64,000 nucleotides of DNA from Erythrophleum ivorense (taxonomy: Eukaryota > Streptophyta > Magnoliopsida > Fabales > Fabaceae), in assembly GCA_026724425.1 (NCBI GenBank), contig JAIUCV010001087.1:121813-185812 (forward strand), written 5' to 3'. Shown piece after piece: positions 46,949-58,984 of this stretch; within the stretch, counting starts at the first letter, position 1; each line of letters begins with the position of its first letter. The translations under genes were made by a program, and so were the position numbers. Below the pieces are notes generated by a model that saw only the letters and a program-made list of their open reading frames with translations, had not been told where the DNA came from and made no database searches.

Positions 46949-48077
46949 ATATACATGCCAAATTTCAAACTCCAACTAAGTCATTTGGGCCACTTTGCGT
47001 ATAGGAGTTGTTTAGTGTCTTTTTTATGCCTAACCTTGGTATTCTTTTAGGCCATTTGGCATCCAAATGGAATTCTTCCATTTGGAGCAAGTTTTAATCA
47101 TCCTAAATGATATTTCTAATTATTCCATATCATGACAGAAAACATGGATCAAGATTTGACCCTTTGGCAGCTAACTAGCTCATGCTTTCCAATGATATTC
47201 CATACATCATCTTAGCCATTCATTGCCAAATAATATATTCACCTAACTAACATACATGTTCTCATACTCAAATACTTGGTTCCATTCATAAACATCATTC
47301 AATACATAAGTAACCATCATCCATACATAATAATCAAGTTTATACATATAAACTTGCCAAACGTTGGACTATTTACATTACATAAGCTTCATAGTACATT
47401 ATCCATGCCATTCTTGATACATAAATTACATTTTAGCATATATAGTGCTTCTAGCACATAACTCCCAATATCTAATCTTCTCATCTTCCTTGCTTTGGTT
47501 TGACAACCCTAAAATGGTTAGTGAAAGCATGGAGGTGAGATTCAAGGAGAATCTCAGTAGCATAAACTTATCCAACTCAATGCAAACAAGAATGCTATGA
47601 GTGAATGCAATGTATGTGGTGCAAGAATGCTATGCACGTGCATCATGTAAATCATATGCATTATATAACATGAAAACTCATTCATTTCTAGCCATGGCAA
47701 CATCATAAAATTAGTTAGGCTCTACCAATCTCAACCTAAGGCCAATGAAGAGCTACTACGGTCAATTCCATACCATGGGAAGTTAGGAGCCATCACATAA
47801 ACCTTTCATAAACATAAGGTGCTCATAAAGCTCATATGAAAACATAATGGGTCATACTTCATGAAAGCATCAAGCAACTACACATACAAGCATATCAATT
47901 AATTTAAGTACTTAATTGTATGTAAGAAGTGGAGAGAAAGCTACCTTAAGACTTGTGGAGGTTTGTAATGCCATTAACCCACTTGTTCCTGCTTTTTCTT
48001 TACTTGCTTCTCAAGTTCACATACACAAAATAATAGAGTTGCTTTAGCTTGGCCTAAACACCTTCATCAAATGCAGG

Positions 48078-50862
48078 TGTGACAACCCTACCTTCTAATC
48101 ATTGTAATTATAGTAAAATGTAAGATTATTAATTAATGATCAAGGTTTAAAGTCGTTATATTTTCCCACATTACGAAAATATGAGAAAATTTGAACCTTG
48201 ATGTTAGGGTCATCACCATACCATAACAACAAAACAAAATTTGCATAAACAAAATCCTACTCCCATAAGGGGGTTCATGATTCACCCATCCATCAATTTC
48301 AATACTCAATAATATCTCACAAGTGTTCCTATATCATCTCCTAATTTCACAAATCTCGCCGCGGCCAACCTATGTGGCGTCGCGGCAGAAATGCCTCCTG
48401 GAACTACCGCTCAACTCCCAGGATTCTTGCCTCGGTGCAATATATTCACGCCGTGGTGAGTTTTGCTTCTGTCCAACCCTTATTTTATTTTCTCGACCCG
48501 TGCCACGGCAGGACAAATTGAACCGCGGCGAGTTTTGGTTCTGTTACCTTCCTAGGTGATTTTTTTCACTCTGTGCCGCGGCGAGATTTCTTAAGCCGCA
48601 GCGCGCCTCGCCACTGTCACTCCCTGGGCCAATTTATTTCCTTTGCGCCACGACGGGATTGGTTGTGCCGCAGTGCCTTTCGGCTCTATCTCTCATTTGG
48701 CTACGGCAAAGACTTCTTGGCCGCGGCGAAACTCCCTCCTGTGACTACATTACCCAAAATTTCGCCCCCTACACTCTAAATCTCATCTTAGAGACACTCT
48801 AGGTCCACTTTCCCTTATTTTATGTGATCCTAATGGTATTTACCTACCCTATTTACCCATCAATCCATCCACTACCATTGCAAAACTTAATTACTACTTC
48901 CTACTTACCCAACTAGCTCATATTAGCAAATTCATGAATATATGACAACAAGAACACATACATTAGCAGCATTTAACATCCCATACACATTCTATTAAGA
49001 TTTCATTCAACAATAGCTTATGTCCACATCCAAGGCATCATAAGACTACAATTCCCGTATGGTAATCCATATCACAATTTCAACAAAGTTATATATATAA
49101 TACTATAAGTTCATACATTAGTATTCAGCTATAATGAGACTTAAATCCTTAATGGTTACATTTCAATCAAACAAAATATAAACGCCTACACTTGGCAATA
49201 TGATTACATGATGATGCTATGTAAACTAATAACAAAATTGCATCTACCCTATTCTACTCAGACCAAGTGTAGCTTCCCACACTCGGCCTCAATTCATGGA
49301 TGTTCATCCACTTGCTTACCCTTATCCTTACCCGAGGAACTTTCACCTGAAATATTAATCCCATAAAACAGGGTGAGATATAAATCTCAGTAACCAAGGC
49401 AATTCCATCATATATCCAATTTAATTAGCATATAAGCATGAATCAAAATCAACATCAGAATCATATCCATCATATCAGCAAATGAAACAATTGGGCTATC
49501 ATGATTACTATCCCATACTAGTAATCATATTATCACATGTTAAAGGCCATTAACACCGGGAGAGGCCCATCTATGGCACCTACTCCTTATTGAGTACAAT
49601 CGGGGCTCAGTGCATCTGGGGTTTGATCATAACCCGGTGCTCGATCGAAGCACATGCACGGGTGGCAACCGCACCACAGCTCCACCATGGACTCACAAGG
49701 TCCAATCACAATTTAACAGATAGCCAATCAATTCATTCAACATTTCAAATCATTCATATACAGCAACATATGAAATTAAATCAAACATATACATGGAATT
49801 GATATAAACCCAGTTACCTCACTTGTAGACACTTGCAACAATCACCAATGGTGCAGAAATCCTCCTATAACCATAGCATCATAAAATTACTACTCTAATT
49901 CATCATTAACAGTTACAATCAGTATCCAAAGAATTTAAAATGCTAATGACTACCTAAGAATCACTTACCCAACCACTATAAGTCCCAAATTCGGATTAGA
50001 ATGTCCTTCACCAGAGAACTCAATATTCCACCCAAAATCCTAAGCAAATTCGTACATAATTAATACCCATTTTATAAATTAACTATGGGGGTCTCAAATT
50101 AACAAATGAAGCATCAAAATGGAGGGTTTAAACTCACCCAAGGTTAGCTCTAACCTCAACCTACGAATTTCACCAAGAAAACTCCTAAACACCCACATTT
50201 CAGATTTTGGGTAGGATGAAAATGCTCCAAATGAAAAACTAATTGGGCCAAATTAAAGAGAAAGATGAGGGGATTAAGTTGTATAACTATTACCTTGGCT
50301 GAATCTTGCTCTAAATGTGAGAAAATGCAGAATTAGTGCCCCCAACTCTAGCCTCCTCTCCAAGCTCCGAATTTTCTCTGTGTGTTTTGTGTTTCAGCAA
50401 GTGTGAGGGAGAGGCTGGTGTATTAGGGTTTTAGTTGGGTTTAAGTTGGGTCAAATGTGGGTCAAGGGTTGCTCCAAGGTCATCTTCACTTAGGCTTTAG
50501 ATTTTAGGTTGTTGGGCCAGTTTTGGAGTGTTGGGCTGCAGAATTTTACTGGGCCAGTTTTATGCATTTGAGTTGCTGAAGTTTAATTAAGTTTGGGCCA
50601 AGTTTGAAGAGCACAAGAATGTGGGTCTGCACAAGGGTTATTGGGCCACTAGAGGAGTCTATACAAGGTGGGTTTTGGGCCTCCATCACACTAAATTGGG
50701 TTGGGTCTGCACCTAACCCATTGGGCCTCTATTAGCCTCTTATCATGATCTATTAATTTAAACCTAAATAGGATTTTTATCTCAATTAAATCTCAACCCA
50801 TATTAATTATTCCTAATTAATCTAATCCGTGATTACACCTTAATTAATTATGGGGTGTTATA
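48078..50862 (-). mobile_element. solo LTR, family C, copy 3, TSD GCAGG
   Basis: Starts TGTGACAACCCTACC and ends GGGGTGTTATA (CA changed to TA), flanked by GCAGG at 48073-48077 and 50863-50867. Length is 2785 bp; compared with copy 1 it lacks about 120 bp before its first GCCGCGGC box. It lies inside the reversed family B LTR. Confidence 0.92.
48358..48727. repeat. GCCGCGGC box array, family C copy 3
   Basis: Boxes include GCCGCGGC (48358), GTCGCGGC (48379), GCCGTGGT (about 48451), GCCACGGC, ACCGCGGC, GCCGCGGC (about 48577), GCCGCAGC, GCCACGAC, GCTACGGC and GCCGCGGC (48720). Spacing is 20-95 bp, as in copy 1. Confidence 0.78.
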
Positions 50863-51403
50863 GCAGGGCAACCCATTAGAACCCATTCTAATTCATTTCC
50901 TGACTACATAAACCTATGAATACTTAACATGCAAATTTAAGCTACTTTAAGTTCCTTAAAAGGGAACTCTCATTATTCAACCTCTAAGCCTTAAGATCTC
51001 TCTTGATATGAGCCATAAGACTTTAATGAAACTTATTAGGACCATCACATGCAAGTCAAAACATGGCTAACACTAGATTGCATCATTAGGCCCTTTATGA
51101 ACCTTACACTTTCACTTTACAAATTATAGCATTCTAAATTCATTCCAATGGTTCCATTAGTGTTCATTGCTCATATTTAGACCACTTAAAACCTTATAAT
51201 TCATGAAAGCACTACCTAGGTACTTCATCTAACTTTAGGCGGAAACACTTCATAAAAAGGCCAATAGGAGTTTTCTTGCTTCTTTAATGGATTTTGATGC
51301 ATGGCTATGTTCTCTAGCTTCTCTTTAGCTTAATTATCATTTCATATAGCTTAAAATACTCTTATATGGTTCTAAATCTTCTATGGTTCACTTGAAACCC
51401 TAA

Positions 51404-51719
51404 GGGCAATGTTTGGTACAAAGGCTATAAGAGGGAAAGGAAAGGAAAGGAAAGCAGATTCCCTGGTCTCTGATGTTTGGTACGCAGGATTCCTTTTCCA
51501 ACGGAATGAAATTTTTCTCAAATGATGGAATGTGCTCTCCTTTGATAAACTGATGGAATGTGCTTTCCTTAGGGGCAGGATAATATTTTTAGATAGCTAA
51601 GTATTTTTTTTCTAATTTTAGAAATGAAAAAATAAATGTAAAGATTCTTTTCCATTCCCATTCCCCTTTTCTCATTCCCATTCCCCATCAAATTCATTCT
51701 AAACGTACCAAACGTACCC
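51404..51719. mobile_element. Tourist-like MITE (PIF/Harbinger type), TSD TAA
   Basis: A 316-bp element with inverted ends GGGCAATGTTTGGTAC and GTACCAAACGTACCC (three mismatches in 16), flanked by TAA at 51401-51403 and 51720-51722. A 3-bp TAA duplication and GG-starting ends fit Tourist-like MITEs mobilised by PIF/Harbinger transposases. It has no coding capacity. The inside has GGAAA repeats on the left and CATTCCC repeats on the right, so the arms are partly complementary. Confidence 0.85.
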
Positions 51720-53861
51720 TAAGTGACATAACATTGCTCTCTATGGCTTTCTATGGTGTTTTCTTTGCACCATTCTTACTCTCGTCCCTTGTAAACTCTT
51801 GTTTCTATCAAATTTTTATTGGATCCAAGCTCTCTCCTCTACCTCTCTCTCTACGCTAGAACATAAGGAGGGATAAAAGGTCCAAGGAACATCAAGTTTT
51901 ATAACTTATGGCATAACTTATTTGAAAGCTTACTAAGTAGTGATTCTCTTGCTCTATATGGTTACTCCAAACCTCCACTTTTCTCATGAGGTCAGCTATC
52001 AAACTCCTCCTTTCAAGAATCTAAAACCATCAAGAGAAAGAGAATGAAGAGAGGAGAAAGTTTCATAACTAGCTTATTGCAAAATTCCATGTATTTCATA
52101 CATTTTTGCCTTAGATTACTTTCTCTTTCTTCACCCATTTCTCACACCATTTCTAGTCTGGTTTGGGGCTGCTCTTCTCAATTCTAAATTGAAGAAGATG
52201 ACTGGAGTGCTGACTTGACTATATTAAATGGTGGAGGAAGATTTTTATAACAATTTCCAAATACCGATTACATCCCTCCACTTTCATTCCTTCATTTAAG
52301 CTCGTTTTAGCTCTTTTTTTTAAAACCGTCTTTTCCATATGGAAATTTAGATCCTCTAGTTTATTAAAAATATTTTCTTCTAATTTTATGGAGTTTAGAA
52401 CTATCCCAAATCATTCGGTCAAAGTTTTAGTCAATCATTTGTCGAAATCGCACACTAGAAGGCTTTTAACTACTCTGATGGTTCCTATGATTTTTAGGGA
52501 CCCTAAGAACCCTAGTGGGCTCAATTTTATTATTTAAAAATACTTTCTTTAAATTTCTTAAAAATTGCCCAAAATTACAATTTTTGCCACTAAGTCCTAT
52601 ATTAAGCCATGTAACTATTTCTGTTCTGATTTCAGGCCACCTCTGGATCCTTACCCCTATTTTTAGATGCTTTGTTTATTACTCTAGCTTTATCTTACCT
52701 TATTTCATTTCATTTTGGGGGTCTCCTTTTGTAATCTCATTGGTTTTGATCCAATTCTAAAAAAACTAGATATTAAGCCAAGCCAAAAGTGTAAGAAAAT
52801 CATGGTTTTTCATGCTCTCTCCTTCTTCCAACTTCTTGTCCTCTTTCTTCTTTTTTTTCCTATGTTTTTTATGATTAATTTAAATCTATATGATGGCTAG
52901 TTCAGTAGGAGGAGGAGAGAAATTCAAGGAGAGATCAGAAGCAATTGCAAGCTCATTAGAAAAGCTTGCAAATAAGCTAAGAACCATGGATTGTTTTGCT
53001 TCATCTTGTCTCCTTCTCTTATGTGTTTTGGCCAACCCTAGACCCATTAAGGAAGGAAGGAATTCAAGTAATAGCAAGGTAGGAACAAGGGTTTTAGAGC
53101 ATAAGAAACAAGAATATGCAATTAGATTTAAAAGAGAAGCTTTAAAATTCAGGTTATGTTACCTAGGATTTTTGTTGCACTTAGCAATTTTTGAAGCTTT
53201 CTAAGGATAATCTAGCTTATGTAAGAGTGTGTAAGAGTTCATAAGAGGTCTAAGAAGCTTCACAAGTGCCATTTCCCTAAGAAAGACCAAGTAAACTCCA
53301 TGGGTGGCTAAAAGGCACTATGTCTTGGCCAAGAGTTAGAAGTAATACCTAGGGAGATTTTTGTTTGATTCCAAGGATACAAATGGTCTAGATATGATTA
53401 ATAAACACCAAGAGAAGTATTGGTTTGAATTTAGAAGCTAATTTTAAACTCCTTGAATTGAATTTGTGATGACTCTAATGAGTTTAAATAGAGTCATGAG
53501 ACTTAGATTGAAAGAAACGAACTGTACATGCAGCAGAAATTTTAATTCGTTTCTTCCCATGGATCTGTTGACTTGATTAAATCAAGTATGAAATAAAATA
53601 TTACCTTTGTAGCACGCTTTATCCTTTCGGATCTTTGGAACTGACGTCTATGCCAGCCCCCTCTACCGGTATGCACACGAATGATCTGGTAACTTGAAAG
53701 GCGTGCTAGCACCTTCGTTCAATACGTCCGTATGCGAATTGATGAGAAGACGATCTTCTCTCTCTAGGTGTACGGTCGCTCTCTCTCAATCTCTAGGGTG
53801 ATGGCTTAGGGTTTTTAGAAATTTGACCCTTTTGTATGTTTCTAAACCCTAGCCTACCTCT

Positions 53862-53870
53862 CCTTTTATA
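53862..53870 (-). promoter_or_regulatory. candidate TATA box of the Copia-like LTR
   Basis: The minus strand reads CTATAAAAGGAGAGG here, a good TATA match in the orientation suggested by the LTR ends. Confidence 0.5.
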
Positions 53871-53993
53871 GAGGTATATTTAGATTAAATTAATTAATTT
53901 AAATACATTATTTAAATTAATCCAAATTAATCTTAAACAAATTAGTTAAAATTCGAATTTATCTCATAAATTCAATTTGAACTAATTCATTTA

Positions 53994-54185
53994 TAAATAA
54001 ATATATATATTGAAATATATAATACAATATATATATTTATATCAAATATAAATATATATATATATTTCAAATTTCTATATATATATATATGAAATATATT
54101 ATATATATATATATATCAAACAATATATATACTTATATTCCAAATTAATTACATATATATATAACATATTATATATATATATAAT
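53994..54185. repeat. AT dinucleotide-rich stretch
   Basis: Several (AT)n runs separated by GAAAT- or CAAA-type interruptions, about 190 bp, inside the Copia-like LTR. It can form hairpins and is expected to be length-variable. Confidence 0.85.
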
Positions 54186-57104
54186 TATCTCACCCTAATT
54201 AAGCGTAACATTCATCGAATCTAGACACAATTCTAGCTTCAATAAATTTGGACATTCTTGTTCAAGTTGATTCGTTCTTGTGTGCGACCCTATAGGCCTA
54301 TATGATATTGGCAGTAGGCCAACAACGTTATTTCATCCACAAGTCACCAGCGGCCTCTAGCAAGATATAGTGACTACCCAAATCACATAGGGTTTGGTGA
54401 TCCGATACAGCCTATTGTATAACCCTGTCACATCCCTTTTATCACATGATATATTGATCGAGCATAAGGCATGGAAATGTCATCCTTATCTTACTTGATC
54501 ATTAGTTTCTCGATTTATATACAAACTGATAGAACGAATGGAAAATCCTTCCATCCAAGCATGGCCATGCATTTCTCAGTCTCACTCATCAAGGGGCCCA
54601 AAGATATCTCTCCGTTAACTAGAGGGACAAATTCTATCTTGACCACTCATCATCCCCTACATGGAATCCACTATGCCCGACAATAGCCTTTATGATTACC
54701 CAGTCAAAGGTGACTTTTGACAATGCCAAAGCATAGTGTCCTTCATGTTGGAATCTATGATGATCTTAGGTATAAGGGACTAATGACACGGTTATATATG
54801 AGGTACGCTTATGACCTAATTCATGAAGCTACCTTATGACGGGTCGATCCAGCACCCTATTCCTAACAAGCGCCTGTAATTTTGATTTGTATCTCCATAC
54901 ATGATTAACACATAACCATCAATCAAAATCATACTCGTCTTAATTCATCATCATTCCCATAATAATGATCGACTAGGGATATTTAGATAACTAATATACT
55001 TTGTCCAAGGATATAATTATTATAGAGTCATGCAAATATAATAATTGTAACAGGAAAACTTTTATTCTTAATGAAGTATAATGTTTACAAATGATTAGCC
55101 TAGGGTACAATCTCCAATATAGATTAAATGAGAAATTAGAGCTAAGATCATGAATTCTTGGGGTAGCTTCATTATGCTCTTATATGGAACCATAACCATG
55201 CCATGAGTTAAGACAAGTTTGCATAAAGTTTATATGAGGCTAGAACTTGTTCCAATGATGTAATTGTGTCTCATTTGATGCGTTTAGGCCAAAAAAATCA
55301 AGATTCTCCTAGGTGTGTGTGTGAGGCTAAAAAGGGGAAGGAAAATTCCAAGAAAATAGCTTGTAATGTTTGACTTAAGGTACTTCTCTATCCTTTCTTG
55401 TATGCATTCCTTGGATGTTTGATTGTCATTGGGTGCTTGTGTATATGTTTGAACTATGAGATATGTTTATAGCTATTGATGAAATGCTATGGTACCATTA
55501 TGCTTTTTGAAACATGTTTTAAATGCAAAATGGCTTAAATGAGTGAGGTTCTACTAAAAGCCCTTTAGAATGGATGAAGAGAAGCCAGAAGTCCTTAAAA
55601 ATAGGTAAGACAAAGCCAAAAGTCTCAAAAAGAAGTGAGGCTAAGTCAAAAGTTCCTAAAAGTGGGTGAGGCTAATCCAAAAGTCCCAAAGAAATTGAGT
55701 AAGGCTAGACCAAAAGTCCATAGAGCTTATGTTTGATTTGAAGGATTTTATGTGACTTGGAAAATGATTATATACATTTATTATAAGCTTTCATTGCATG
55801 CTTGTATTCTTTGACATGAAAATGTACCATATATGTATGTTTGAAAGGGTAAAAGAGCTATTGGGATTCTTTGAATCTCACTCTTCCCTATATTATGTCT
55901 AATTATGTCTAGGTGAGCCACATGGAGCAAGAAATAGGAATTAAGCAACTTGAAGATGAAACCTTGATAATAAAATCAGAAATTTATGCATTTTGATGTC
56001 AAATTTTATGTGTATATGAAGTTTATGAGATGTAAACCATTGAGCACAAGTAATAGTATGTAATTATGATGTATGAATAAAATTTGGAACCAAATATGAG
56101 TATGTGAGTTTTTACACTCATGAGTTTTGATGTACATATGTATATGAACAATTAGGAAGGTGATTTTGAGTTCTATGATAATTTAAACCATTTGGAATGT
56201 TATATATGCTGTGTTTATGCTTTTGGATGTGCTCAAATGGTTATGGTATTTATAGGAGACCATTTGGCATCATTTAAGCCCCTTATGATTCCATTTTTAA
56301 CCATTTTGAAGCTTTGAACCAAAGTCTGACCAAATGGATGAGTTTGTGTATGAAATTCGGCAAGAAAATAGGTTTCATCTAGACCTTTTCACAAAGCTAA
56401 AGAACACTATTTTTAAGGCTCTAGAGCATTTATTATAATTTTTTAAAGTTGGACAAATTATGCAGAAATTGTCACCATTACTGTGCATGTGGTTAGTTTG
56501 GTTTTCTGTGTCACTTAGGAGCTAAATGAAGTCCAATGCTTATAAAAGTTATAGACATATAATAGACATCATAAGATTTCTATATTCACTAAGAGCACCT
56601 AATTTGAAGTTCTATAGAGAGAAACATGAATTTTGGAAATTTCTGGTTTACTTCAGAATGACCACAAGAACTGATGTATTGTTCCATCAGTTTTTGTAAG
56701 TCAAACATGGTTGTTTTGATTTGAAATTTTTATGAAAACTAGATGGCATCATGAACTTTCCAAAAGCTATAGTTTGCATGAATTGAATTTTTTTAGAATT
56801 AATTATAATTTTCCAAAGTTCATATCAGAATATGGAATTCATGGCAAAATGCAAAGTGTAATGCAATTTTGTGTCTATGCCTTGGACCAAAATTTTGAGC
56901 TTTAAACTATGATATTTCTAATTGAACAATTTATTAAGGATGGAAAATAAGTTTGGTAAGCTCACATGGCCCATTAAGCCAAGAATGAATTAATTTGGCT
57001 TTAAATGATGCAAATATTCGCTATTAAAAGTGCTAAATTCATGAAAAAGAATATGATTGGCCATTTGTCATGCAAAATAAAGGCTAGCTAACATACATGT
57101 TACA

Positions 57105-57250
57105 TTATAATTATGGGAAACCAAGACATTATACACGGACTTGCACGGTGTCATGAAAGTTGCTACATTTGTTAAAACCACTTACACATGGACGAGTTTT
57201 GCCCTTATGCAAGAGAAGGCTAATAGATCCCTTTGTCTGATCTAAGGTAC
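57105..57250 (+). pseudogene. gag: gag of chromovirus B2, end with second zinc knuckle
   Basis: Joined to the codons before 41534, the sequence reads C-Y-N-Y-G-K-P-R-H-Y-T-R-T-C: a CX2CX4HX4C knuckle with Tyr at the second Cys. This rejoining is strong support for the insertion of the intervening 15.6 kb. A short linker to the protease follows. Confidence 0.75.
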
Positions 57251-57660
57251 CCTTCTTGTCCATAACCATATTAAAGATGCATTGTTTGATTTGGGTGCAA
57301 CCTACTTGTTTATCTCATATGACTATGTTAAGCATATGGGTTTTAAGATTAGCCTGTTGCCATTTAAACTATCTATTTCTACCCCTACTAGGTATACTAT
57401 GATTATATCCGATATGTGTCTTATTGTGATGTACAATTGGATAGCCGTTGTACCATTGTTGACCTAATTTGTATCCCTTTGCATGCCTTTGATGTGATCA
57501 TTAGTATGGATAATTTGTAAGCCAATCATGTGATACTTGATTGTAATTGTAAAACTGTCTCTTTACCTACTATCCTGCCTAAAATTTGCCTTATGACTAA
57601 GCTTGCTTATGTGTCTGCTACTTAAGCCGAAAAGTATCTTGAGCATGGTTGTTAAGGGTT
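57251..57660 (+). pseudogene. pro: protease of chromovirus B2
   Basis: ALFDLGATYLFISYDYVKHMGF (split here as ALFDLGATYL / FISYDY, about 57270-57335) is the active-site region, again with D-L-G instead of D-S/T-G. The second motif is blurred (PLMxSLVWI-like, about 57487-57513). Frameshifts and stops follow. Confidence 0.75.
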
Positions 57661-58534
57661 TCTAGTATTCTTTTCCTTGTATGTTGAGGTTGAGGATAGA
57701 TGGGAGGATATACCTATGACTAGGGAAATTTCTAAAAAGTTTTCCTAAAGAAAATTAGTGGTCTACTCCCAGAGAGAGAGTTAGAATTTTTCATAAGCTT
57801 AATCCTTGGGTCCAATCTCTAAGGCTTCGTATAGAATGGCACTTGCTGAACTTGTTGAGTTGAAGAGTCAAATAGAAAAATTATTGGAAAAAGGATTCAT
57901 TAGGCAGAGTATTTCTCTATAAGGAGCACCGGTGTTGTTTATCAATAAAAAGGATCATAGCCTTAAGCTTTATATTGATTATAGGCAATTGAACTAAGTA
58001 ACCATAAAAAACAAATATCCTTTGCCTCGAATTAATGATTTGCTGGACCAATTAGCTAGAGCATTGATCCTTTTGAAGATTGACTTTAGATCCAATATCA
58101 TCAATTTAGGGTGAAAGTGGAAGACATACCTAAAACTACTTTTAGGACTCAGTACAGCCATTATGAATTCCTAGTCATGCCATTTGAGTTACCCAATACC
58201 CTTACTACTTTTAAGGACTATATAAATAGGATTTTTAGGCTATACCTTGACCAATTTATGCTAGTGTTCATTGATGATATCCCTATTTATTTCAAAAGTA
58301 GTGAGGAACATGAAGAGCATCTTAGGATAGTTTTTCAGACCTTAAGGGAGCATCAGTAGTATGCTAAACTTAGCAAGTGTGAATTTTGGTTATAAGAGGT
58401 AAACTTCTTAGGTCATGTAATATTGGAACAAGGAGTAATAATAGATCTTAGCAAGGCAGAAATGGTGCTTAATTGAGAGAGACCTAAAATAGTAACTGAA
58501 ATCCATAATTTCTTAAGTCTAGCTGGCTACTATA
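57661..58534 (+). pseudogene. pol: reverse transcriptase of chromovirus B2
   Basis: Fragments in order: ELVELKSQIEKLLEKGFI (about 57850-57900), LFINKKDHSLKLYIDYRQLN (about 57937-57996), TTFRTQYSHYEFLVMPFEL (about 58135-58191) and LVFIDDIPIYFKSSEEHEEHL (about 58261-58323). The two catalytic Asp of FIDD are kept, but Leu after them is Pro. The domain ends with ITEIHNF-like, SLAGYYRRFIK (about 58518-58550). Stops and frameshifts are spread through it. This element looks older than B1. Confidence 0.83.
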
Positions 58535-58984
58535 GAAGATTCATTAAAATATTTTCACAATTAGCCATACCTTTGACCAAGTTGATTAGGGAAAACTAAC
58601 CTTTTGTGTGGAATACCAAGTGTGAGGATGCCTTTCAAGAACTTAAGAATAGGTTAACCATTGCACTTGTATTGATGATACCTAACCCTAAAGAGACCTT
58701 CATAGGTTTATAGTACTGCATCTAAGAAGGGACTAGGTTGTGTTTTGAAGGTTCATTAAGGGACTAGGTTCTATTGAAGGTTCATTAAGGGATTTTCACA
58801 ATTAGCCATACTTTTGACCAAGTTGACTAGGAAACCAGCCTTTTGTGTAGGATGTCAAATGCGAGGATGCCTTTTAGGAACTTAAGAATAGGTTAACCAC
58901 CGCACTTATATCAATGATACCTGACCTTAAAGAGACCTTCACAATTTATAGCGATGCATCTAAGAAGGGACTAAGTTGTGTTTT
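58535..58984 (+). repeat. direct duplication inside the B2 RNase H region
   Basis: Unit 1 (58535-58746) and unit 2 (58776-58984) both run from GAAG(A/G)TTCATTAA through TTTTCACAATTAGCC, AACTTAAGAATAGGTTAACCA and AAGAAGGGACTA. Between them lies a 29-bp partial copy (58747-58775) that starts like unit 2 (GAAGGTTCATTAAGGGACTA) and ends like the end of unit 1. Units differ at several bases, so the event is not recent. Confidence 0.85.

Larger units (their letters stand above)
42172..52777 (-). mobile_element. reversed family B LTR, interrupted (span includes inserts)
   Basis: Starts TATAACACCATCAC (a decayed TGTAACACCATAA) and ends CTAGATATTA. It has the reversed middle blocks of family B, for example GGTGAGATTCAAGGAGAATCTCA near 47540. 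Its own pieces are 42172-43250, 46949-48077, 50863-51403 and 51720-52777, about 3.8 kb in all. It carries a family B solo LTR, a family C solo LTR and a MITE. Its flanks no longer show a clear duplication, so the ends are approximate to a few bases. No internal domain seen, so probably also a solo LTR. Confidence 0.72.
53509..55119 (-). mobile_element. Copia-like solo LTR, TSD TAGAT
   Basis: On the minus strand it starts TATTGGAGATTGTACCC (probably once TGTTGG) and ends CGTTTCTTTCA. The flanks TAGAT at 53504-53508 and 55120-55124 are identical. Length is 1611 bp. TGTTGG-type starts are frequent in Copia LTRs, but superfamily cannot be proven without internal sequence. A minus-strand TATAAAAGG lies at 53862-53870. 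No gag or pol. Confidence 0.85.
41535..57104 (+). mobile_element. solo LTR, family B, heavily interrupted (span includes inserts)
   Basis: The three own pieces are 41535-42171, about 52778-53508 and 55125-57104, together about 3.3 kb. The first starts TGTAATATCCTG, the last ends CATGTTACA. The flanks CTATA (41530-41534) and TTATA (57105-57109) look like a target duplication with one C-to-T change. Skipping the whole span rejoins a zinc knuckle of the B2 gag. The inserts are a reversed LTR (42172-52777) and a Copia-like solo LTR (53509-55119). Short repeats typical of family B are at about 55545-55725. Confidence 0.85.

Noticed and set aside
52515..53204. Cluster of ORFs up to 104 codons, a possible host gene
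   Set aside because: The sequence follows family B LTRs on both sides of the junction at about 52777.
54471..54686. 71-codon ORF in the Copia-like LTR
   Set aside because: No motif, no homologue I recognise, and it lies in LTR sequence with many stops around it.
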